Below are positions 59,047-64,000 of a stretch of 64,000 nt of DNA, in pieces (the stretch's first letter is position 1; every line of letters starts with the position of its first letter). Source of the DNA: Selenomonas ruminantium subsp. ruminantium ATCC 12561. Lineage in GTDB: Bacteria; Bacillota; Negativicutes; Selenomonadales; Selenomonadaceae. The stretch is from contig NZ_AUJE01000011.1 of the NCBI RefSeq assembly GCF_000424065.1, positions 43,110 to 107,109 on the forward strand. Reading direction: 5' to 3'. The translations under genes and the position numbers were made by a program. The notes under the pieces are model-generated. The model did no database searches and was not told the DNA's origin. It saw only the letters and a list, made by a program, of their open reading frames with translations.

Positions 59047-59259
59047 ATGAAAAGCACACTGGTTATGAATTTCAAAACGGAAAATGGCAAGATTACGCCC
59101 ATTTCCATCACCGAACCCAAAGCGGACCTGACCGAGGCCGAAGTCAAAGCCGCAGCCAATGAGATTGCGGTCAAGAAAGCCTTCCTCGTGGGCGGCAGTC
59201 CGCTGGTGGCCTTGGACAGGGCATTCATCCGCACGGTGGAGGAAACCGCCCTGCCGTAA
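59047..59259 (+). CDS. DUF2922 family small protein
   Basis: 70 residues. MKSTLVMNFKTENGKITPIS, ITEPKADLTEAEVKAAANEI and the C-terminal VALDRAFIRTVEETALP match the DUF2922 pattern (short beta strands, then a helix, then a strand). Follows the DUF1659-like gene by 13 bp with AAGGGGGG upstream. Function unknown. Confidence 0.78.
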   Translation: MKSTLVMNFKTENGKITPISITEPKADLTEAEVKAAANEIAVKKAFLVGGSPLVALDRAFIRTVEETALP

Positions 59260-59279
59260 GGCGGCGGTTTGGCCACATT

Positions 59280-59429
59280 ATGGAACAAACCATCCTCACC
59301 GCCGTTTCCGCCGTGGGCTTTCCCATTGTCGTGACCTTCTACCTCTTGACCAGCTTCCAGAAGTCGATGGACAAATTCACCGACAAGCTGGGCGAGCTTA
59401 TACAGGAACTTAGGCGGTTTGAAAAATGA
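59280..59429 (+). CDS. YvrJ family small membrane protein
   Basis: 49 residues starting MEQTILTAVSAVGFPIVVTF: one membrane segment (about 8-26) followed by an amphipathic charged helix (KSMDKFTDKLGELIQELRRF). This is the YvrJ pattern, including the conserved GFPIVVT. It lies 20 bp after DUF2922. It completes the usual three-gene set. It is shorter than common ORF cut-offs. Confidence 0.8.
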   Translation: MEQTILTAVSAVGFPIVVTFYLLTSFQKSMDKFTDKLGELIQELRRFEK

Positions 59430-59438
59430 TGTAAAAAA

Positions 59439-59488
59439 TAGCGGGCGGCGCTAATTGGTCAGATTGACCAGTCAGCGCCGCTCGCTTT
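59439..59488 (+). terminator. Terminator of the DUF1659-DUF2922-YvrJ operon
   Basis: AGCGGGCGGCGCT pairs with AGCGCCGCTCGCT around an inner TTGGTCA/TGACCA stem; T tract is short. Confidence 0.7.
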
Positions 59489-59507
59489 GCGGTTGATAAA
59501 ATTTCCT

Positions 59508-59523
59508 TGCAATCAAGGATTCC
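59508..59523. repeat. Left copy of a direct repeat flanking the resolvase remnant
   Basis: TGCAATCAAGGATTCC, recurring with one extra A at 60021-60037. The spacing brackets the recombinase gene. Confidence 0.5.
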
Positions 59524-59569
59524 TCTACAATATACATGTTGTTAAACCTGTTGAATGGAGGAATTGCTT

Positions 59570-59923
59570 ATGAACAAGAACACGAGCGGTACAGTTTACG
59601 GCTACATCCGTGTATCCACCGTCTCCCAACGGGATGACCTCACGGCAAAACTCATCTCCAATCTGGTCATCCAAGTCTTTTCCTACGTTGCGGAAACGGA
59701 ACGGAACATGAACCACCAGCGCACCATGGAGGGACTGGCAGCAGCCCGGGCAAGAGGCGTAACGCTGGGCAGAAAGCCCATGGAGAAACCCAAGGGCTTT
59801 CCAGCTATCCACGCACAGTGGAAAGCCGGAAAAATCTCCGCCCGCAAGGCCGCAGAGACATTGGGTGTTTCAGCGCCGACCTTCCTAAAGTGGGCCAATG
59901 CGCCTGCTGATGCGCAAACGTAA
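59570..59923 (+). pseudogene. Serine recombinase (resolvase/invertase) with internal deletion
   Basis: 117 residues. YGYIRVSTVSQ keeps the catalytic serine, but the next 80-90 residues, including the arginine-rich RLGR region, are gone; the sequence resumes at LISNLVIQVFSYVAETERN and the E-helix. The DNA-binding C-terminus (FPAIHAQWKAGKISARKAAE, HTH) is complete. The deletion is in frame, and GGAGG before the ATG is intact. Catalysis should be lost; DNA binding could remain. Confidence 0.75.
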
Positions 59924-60020
59924 AAAAATCCATCGTTATATTAACAGTAAAAAAATTCTGTAATTTGGCAGGAAAACAGGCCAAAATGCCGAAATAAGAC
60001 CAAAAACAACGATATTTTCA

Positions 60021-60037
60021 TGCAAATCAAGGATTCC
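60021..60037. repeat. Right copy of the direct repeat flanking the resolvase remnant
   Basis: TGCAAATCAAGGATTCC; see the copy at 59508. Confidence 0.5.
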
Positions 60038-60074
60038 ATGGGGCGTAAATGATTCCATGGTATTATTTACGCCC
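60032..60074. repeat. GATTCCATGG direct repeat and 10-bp inverted repeat
   Basis: GATTCCATGG occurs at 60032-60041 and 60051-60060. GGGCGTAAAT (60041-60050) is inverted as ATTTACGCCC (60065-60074). This sits at the edge of a transposase remnant and may be an old element end. Confidence 0.5.
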
Positions 60075-60315
60075 TGTGAATTAACCAGAGGTAATTTGTA
60101 TACGAGAGTGAATGGATGATTTCTTCTTCGGACAAATTAACATCCGTAGAAACCAAAATCAGATAATCCTGCCTATTGTTCCTGTTTCTTACAAAGACCA
60201 GTTTTATAGGAATAGCTTGTTCTCCCTTTACAGCCTCCGCTTCCACGGAAAGAAGATATGGGGACCGGCCGCGACGCTTCTTGGCTGCTCGGAAAATAGT
60301 AGGTGCACTTTGCAT
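60067..60315 (-). pseudogene. IS4-type transposase fragment
   Basis: 82 residues. KRRGRSPYLLSV, IPIKLVFVRNRNNRQDYLILVSTD and VNLSEEEII match the segment just before the IYGKRW-type motif of IS4/IS1634-like DDE transposases. After EEII the match is lost and the frame stops; catalytic residues are absent. A dead insertion sequence. Confidence 0.7.
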
Positions 60316-60458
60316 CCGGCCATTGTATCGAAATGAATTTTATACAAAACGGAGACGGCTTATGCTATTTTATTTTAGAAAATCTGATTTAATAATTAAT
60401 GGGCAGTTTTACAACTGCGAAGTTTGCGTAATTGAAATGTATATAAAGGAGGGTCAGC

Positions 60459-60842
60459 ATGAAAAGGTTTGTATTTCTTGTAATGATGATTGCAGCCACG
60501 ATGTTTTCTGTAGCAGTTACCCCTTGTGAAGCGAAAGACATCTGGGTGGATCATTGGCAAAATATAAACGCGGACATCTATGTGATGGATGAAACGCTTG
60601 CTTGGGAAGAAAACCTGGACGGCAAGTTTATCAAGGTCTCCGCAAAAGCGGTGCAGAACGGGAAAGTGAAATGTATTATTAAATGGAAGTTTATCAAATA
60701 CGGGCAAGAAATGTGGCGTTACGAAACGAATCAGATGAGCGGAAACAACATGACAGTGGTTTCCCCCGGGGACAAGGTGTTTGATTTCTGTATGAAACGA
60801 ATCGGCTGGAAGTATCGGACAGAAGACTTCTGGTGCTATTAA
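60459..60842 (+). CDS. Exported small protein of unknown function
   Basis: 127 residues. Signal peptide of about 25 residues (MKRFVFLVMMIAATMFSVAV, then CEA-KD), mature part of about 100 residues rich in Trp, Lys and Asp (IWVDHWQNINADIYVMDETLAW; KYGQEMWRYETNQMSGNNMT) and a Cys near each end (FDFCMKRIGW, FWCY). AAGGAGGG ribosome site. I recognise no domain. It is probably real, given signal peptide and ribosome site, and lies in a decayed accessory region. Confidence 0.7.
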   Translation: MKRFVFLVMMIAATMFSVAVTPCEAKDIWVDHWQNINADIYVMDETLAWEENLDGKFIKVSAKAVQNGKVKCIIKWKFIKYGQEMWRYETNQMSGNNMTVVSPGDKVFDFCMKRIGWKYRTEDFWCY

Positions 60843-60938
60843 ATTTTGACTCAAGAATTAGGACAGGAATGTTGTTTTTTTGATGTTGACAGTGAACCCA
60901 ATTGCAAGTTCTATGCCAACTGTGGGGCGAAGGTGTGA
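60843..60938 (+). pseudogene. Zinc-ribbon remnant
   Basis: In the same frame and directly after the preceding stop, without a start codon, runs a 31-residue stretch ending CKFYANCGAKV and a stop. This is half of a double-CxxC zinc ribbon like the end of the gene at 62832 (SKFCANCGEKV). Probably the tail of a deleted paralogue. Confidence 0.45.
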
Positions 60939-60944
60939 GGGATA

Positions 60945-62000
60945 ATGAAAAAGATTCTATTATTTTTGCTTTGCATGACGACATTGATTATGGCAGGGTG
61001 TGGCGACAATTTTGCAAAGGAAAAAGAAGCGATCATTAAAGAGGAAAAAGCCGCGATGGAGATGCCCATGTTTTCAAACATGAACGGGGATGAGGTAAAC
61101 AATAACCCGCCGTATATTAAGTCCCTGACGCTCAAGGCAGATCAGGACCCAATACTGGTCGAGAAAATCAGCACATATCATTGGAACAATGGACTTGGCA
61201 CAGCTTCCCCAGGCACCATCAGTATATGGGAAAACGGGCAGATGCTGGGGAAATGGCAGGCCACGGGCCGCAGCTATTCCGGCCATAATAACATCTATTG
61301 GGACGTCTATCCGAACTTTTTGATGAAACCCGGCCATACCTATGAAATCCACGATTCTGATCAGAGCACATGGAGTTGGAACGAATCTTCCGGCAACTGC
61401 GGCATGCTGGAACTGACCGGCACATACCAGCCGGTTGCCACCAATGACGTCATCCCGTTCTACGGTTGGAAGCTGATCCATACCTCGACCCGCTCGATGG
61501 AGGATACGAGAACGGACCAATACGCCACCGACTATTCCTACGAGCAAAGCAATGGCCTTATGCGCCATTATTCCACTACGACGCATCTCCACAATCCAGT
61601 GCAGACAACTTCGTTTGAGGCAACTTGCACACCCCCGCCTTCCCACGCCAAAGCCGGACAGAAAATCACGATGGACATACGGCTGACAATGACAGAAACG
61701 ACCCGCGACCAATTCTATTTTGGCACCACCGCCTGTTGCCAATGGGGAGGACCGGGAAAGGCCATGGATGCAGCGGCTCCGTATTTCTATAATATAAAGG
61801 ACGAAGGGAATCCGCATCCGGACACTGGTTTCCATCTTTCGGCCGGCACGGGCGGCGGAAAAAGCAATTATGGTGACTCGGCGACGGTTTTTCATGTGAT
61901 GCCGGCAAACCCGCAACCGGGCGATGTCATCTCGTTCTATTTCGCCGCTAACGGAAGCCAAACAGAATGGCGCTATGAGTGGCAGCAAATAACTCATTGA
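60945..62000 (+). CDS. Lipoprotein of unknown function
   Basis: 351 residues. Lipobox LIMAGC (Cys about 19) predicts a lipid anchor, then a charged spacer (about 20-45) and a beta-rich globular part with two internally similar halves, each containing an HNNIYWDVYPNF- or TETTRDQFYFGT-type segment, and a C-terminal AANGSQTEWRYEWQQ. No known domain recognised. Likely a surface or periplasmic ligand-binding protein. The start ATG is close to the zinc-ribbon remnant; the ribosome site is GTGAGGG. Confidence 0.75.
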   Translation: MKKILLFLLCMTTLIMAGCGDNFAKEKEAIIKEEKAAMEMPMFSNMNGDEVNNNPPYIKSLTLKADQDPILVEKISTYHWNNGLGTASPGTISIWENGQMLGKWQATGRSYSGHNNIYWDVYPNFLMKPGHTYEIHDSDQSTWSWNESSGNCGMLELTGTYQPVATNDVIPFYGWKLIHTSTRSMEDTRTDQYATDYSYEQSNGLMRHYSTTTHLHNPVQTTSFEATCTPPPSHAKAGQKITMDIRLTMTETTRDQFYFGTTACCQWGGPGKAMDAAAPYFYNIKDEGNPHPDTGFHLSAGTGGGKSNYGDSATVFHVMPANPQPGDVISFYFAANGSQTEWRYEWQQITH

Positions 62001-62103
62001 AGGAATGTTTTTTTCTTCTTTTTTGTAAAGGTACTAAGGGACCTAACCGATATGGGCCTGATCCGTTGGACGGGCAATAGTGTTAAGACCGATCAATAAT
62101 CAG

Positions 62104-62132
62104 TTGCAAAAATGGCGTAAACACAGGATAAT
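62104..62132 (+). promoter_or_regulatory. Promoter upstream of the gene at 62240
   Basis: TTGCAA (62104-62109), 17 bp, GATAAT (62127-62132), about 100 bp before the start. The leader holds an ACCTGC/GCAGG hairpin. Confidence 0.5.
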
Positions 62133-62239
62133 GGTTGCAACCTGCTTCGCAGGCTGTCAAAGCAAATTTGAGTGGCGGTACAAACGACAGCTTGTTGCAT
62201 GAGCGGTGGGAGTTTGGTGTGAGTGTTGGCGAGGTGCGT

Positions 62240-62803
62240 ATGAAAAAGATAATAAGGTTGTTACATGGGGTATTCTTTTTGACTGTTTTCCTGTGCTTTT
62301 TTACTTCGGTTGCGTCAGCTACGCCACCCGCTCCGGTGGATATAGAGACCTTTTCCGTGGATGGAAAGGTCACTGCGGTAATCAGCATATACGATGCATG
62401 GTCACAGCAAATCAGCTGCCAGGAAGACAGAGAGGAAGCGAAGGCCTTTTATAAACGAAAAGGCATGATGGATACGGATGGAACCCTGCGGTTTTCTCTT
62501 CTATCTAAACAATCGCTACCGGGTACGGCGCAGGAAGTAGAGATCACAATGGAACCTTATAAGGACATGAGTCGGCAGGCAGACAAAAAGCTGGAACCTT
62601 TCCACCGCACGGCGCAGGGTACGGCGGGCAAACGGCTGAACGTAAGCGTAAAATACAAAATACCGGATAAAACATGCCTGCTGGTTGCCACGGTAACGTT
62701 AAAAGATTATTATAAAAAAGATGACAAGGTGCTGCCACGTTATACTACGGTAGAATATGAATTCAAACAGGTGGGCGTTGCAGAAAACGGTACTGCCAAG
62801 TGA
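62240..62803 (+). CDS. Exported protein of unknown function
   Basis: 187 residues. Signal peptide (MKKIIRLLHGVFFLTVFLCF, ending ASA-TPPAP), then a mixed alpha/beta domain of about 160 residues rich in Lys and Thr with one pair of Cys (QISCQEDRE, KTCLLVATVTLKDYY). No recognised family. ATG at 62240 after GAGGTG. The downstream gene begins 28 bp after its stop, so they are probably cotranscribed. Confidence 0.7.
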   Translation: MKKIIRLLHGVFFLTVFLCFFTSVASATPPAPVDIETFSVDGKVTAVISIYDAWSQQISCQEDREEAKAFYKRKGMMDTDGTLRFSLLSKQSLPGTAQEVEITMEPYKDMSRQADKKLEPFHRTAQGTAGKRLNVSVKYKIPDKTCLLVATVTLKDYYKKDDKVLPRYTTVEYEFKQVGVAENGTAK

Positions 62804-62831
62804 GGAAAGACCTGAGGGAGGCGCTGTAATA

Positions 62832-63644
62832 ATGACTGATTTATTTTACAAAAGCAACAATATAACCATGTGCAGCGACGGTAAGTACCGCTGGGTGTAT
62901 GAACTGGATATGTACAAATCTTTGGTGATTATCAAAGAGATTTGGAGGGCGATGGGCATCGCCATTGTGATTGTTTTGGCAATTCTGTTTGCCATAAACA
63001 TCATGGACAGCGATCTCATGGAGACGCTACAGTTCATTGCGCAGGCGGCGTGCATCCTGTTTGGGATTCTTCTGGTTCTCAGCATTATAGGCTATCTTAT
63101 TTTTGCTTATATGATAGGCGGAAAATATTGCGTAATGTTTGAGATGGATGAGAGCGGCATCAATCACAAGCAGCATGAAAAGCATGTGAAGAAAGCACAA
63201 CTGATTGGAGCGATTTCTGCGCTTTGGGGTGTTGCCGGAGGGCATTTGGGTGCGGCAGGCACAGGCGTTCTGGCAGCGGTGCGAACTTCTATGTACAGCA
63301 GTTTCAACGATGTGAAAGAAATAGAAATTTTGACGAAGGAGCATCTGATTCGTTTGAACGAAACCCTAAGCCGCAACCAAGTGTATGCGGACGACGAAGA
63401 CTTTGCCTTTGTGGCCAATTATATTAAAGCGCGTTGCCGGAACGCAAAAGTGAAAGGGGAAGCTTTTGCGGATGCTGCGCCGCGGAAACCGGAAGCAGAG
63501 AATCAAAGAACGACGCAGAAACACGAGGCAGAACAGAAACGGACAATGCAGGTACAAAACGCTGCGCCGAAATTCTGTTCTAACTGTGGTGCGAAACTGA
63601 GCTCCGGCAGCAAGTTTTGCGCTAACTGTGGAGAAAAGGTTTAA
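62832..63644 (+). CDS. Membrane protein with C-terminal zinc ribbon
   Basis: 270 residues: cytoplasmic N-terminus, two membrane segments (about 41-60 and 70-95), a cytoplasmic domain with a glycine/alanine hydrophobic patch (about 120-155), a charged linker and a double-CxxC zinc ribbon (FCSNCGAKLSSGSKFCANCG) at the end. Small zinc-ribbon membrane proteins are common in Firmicutes but function is unknown. GGGAGG ribosome site before the ATG at 62832. Confidence 0.75.
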   Translation: MTDLFYKSNNITMCSDGKYRWVYELDMYKSLVIIKEIWRAMGIAIVIVLAILFAINIMDSDLMETLQFIAQAACILFGILLVLSIIGYLIFAYMIGGKYCVMFEMDESGINHKQHEKHVKKAQLIGAISALWGVAGGHLGAAGTGVLAAVRTSMYSSFNDVKEIEILTKEHLIRLNETLSRNQVYADDEDFAFVANYIKARCRNAKVKGEAFADAAPRKPEAENQRTTQKHEAEQKRTMQVQNAAPKFCSNCGAKLSSGSKFCANCGEKV

Positions 63645-63751
63645 ATCCAGCACCAGTTCTGTGAAAACAGTCGGACGAAAGCGTATGAGACATAATATCG
63701 ACTTGACTTTACTGTGATTCAGAGTGATAGATAGCATGGGAGGTAAAGTCA

Positions 63752-63877
63752 ATGACACAAAGGAAAGAAAGCCCAAAACTGTATTTCATGAATGATGAGA
63801 AGCGAGTTCATGCATTTGATATCTGGCAAATTCTGTTAAAAGGTAGCTTTAGGGCTCATATGGGCTCACATGAATGA
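63752..63877 (+). CDS. Possible 41-residue protein
   Basis: MTQRKESPKLYFMNDEKRVH start, a short hydrophobic middle (AFDIWQILLKG) and SHE end. GGGAGG lies 8 bp before the ATG and a hairpin with T6 follows, which favours a real short gene. I recognise no family. It could equally be a remnant. The rest of 63645-64000 shows nothing else recognisable. Confidence 0.35.
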   Translation: MTQRKESPKLYFMNDEKRVHAFDIWQILLKGSFRAHMGSHE

Positions 63878-63878
63878 A

Positions 63879-63912
63879 GGGAAGGCGAGAGTTTTTTGCT
63901 TTCCTTTTTTAT
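63879..63912 (+). terminator. Hairpin with T tract
   Basis: GGAAGGC and GCTTTCC pair (one wobble) around GAGAGTTTTTT, then T6. Confidence 0.5.
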
Positions 63913-64000
63913 TGTGCATTCACTATTTTTTATTCTTAGCAAGCAATGGGTACGATACTCCCACTAAACGTGTTCGCATCTACCCGCTTGTTAGTCACTT

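Noticed and set aside
63936..64000. C-terminus of a minus-strand gene entering from beyond the window
   Set aside because: Only about 20 codons are visible, with no recognisable motif; cannot be supported.

Overview
The window looks like chromosome of a Negativicutes bacterium, most likely Selenomonas or a close relative. Firmicute-type signals (strong GGAGG ribosome sites, many TTG starts, Rho-independent terminators, LCP, Fur, HemZ and RelA genes) sit beside outer-membrane machinery (TolC family protein, MacAB-like pump, FtsEX with an EnvC-like activator). Base composition is near 50% GC. I saw no rRNA, tRNA or CRISPR array.

Layout. 1-2.9 kb: end of a nickel/peptide-type ABC importer operon. 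2.9-3.8 kb: a composite non-coding repeat. 4-6.2 kb: glucose-type PTS EIICBA behind a possible antitermination leader. 6.3-12 kb: LCP protein, ABC-F ATPase, RecD2 helicase. 11.9-14.3 kb (minus): glycogen branching enzyme and a cupin. 14.5-18.3 kb: MATE exporter, Cache-HAMP-GGDEF diguanylate cyclase, Uma2 nuclease-fold protein. 18.4-22.3 kb: ftsE-ftsX-envC-like-ctpA division/cell-wall operon. 22.4-24.4 kb: YgiB-like lipoprotein plus YgiC-like ATP-grasp ligase. 24.5-31.1 kb: pectin/uronate catabolism (two COG5564-type TIM barrels, one fused to an AraC HTH, then eda, kdgK, kduI, kduD, kdgT). 31-34.4 kb: GltD-like oxidoreductase and RecQ. 34.5-39 kb: TolC-MacA-MacB-type efflux system. 39-40 kb: orphan prepilin peptidase and DUF192. 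40-49.5 kb: recJ, relA, fur, hemZ, hisS, aspS. 49.6-50.4 kb: a second copy of the repeat, then a compact type I toxin-antitoxin locus. 50.5-53.9 kb: envelope operon (WecG/TagA glycosyltransferase, Psd, PssA, GT2).

54-64 kb is accessory and partly decayed: deletion-fused remnants of a DUF4127 gene and an alpha/beta hydrolase, an exported acetolactate decarboxylase, a codon-atypical gltS, queD-queE, an Rpn nuclease tail, a DUF1659-DUF2922-YvrJ small-protein operon, an internally deleted resolvase, a transposase fragment, and several exported or membrane proteins of unknown function.

Most notable: (1) an unlisted 25-residue holin-like toxin with an antisense RNA nested in its 3' UTR and its ribosome site in a GNRA hairpin; (2) a repeat family of about 190 bp modules whose 26-28 bp inverted arms differ between copies but still pair within each copy; (3) the TIM-barrel/AraC fusion regulator at the head of the uronate cluster; (4) structured leaders before ptsG and before the DUF1659 operon.
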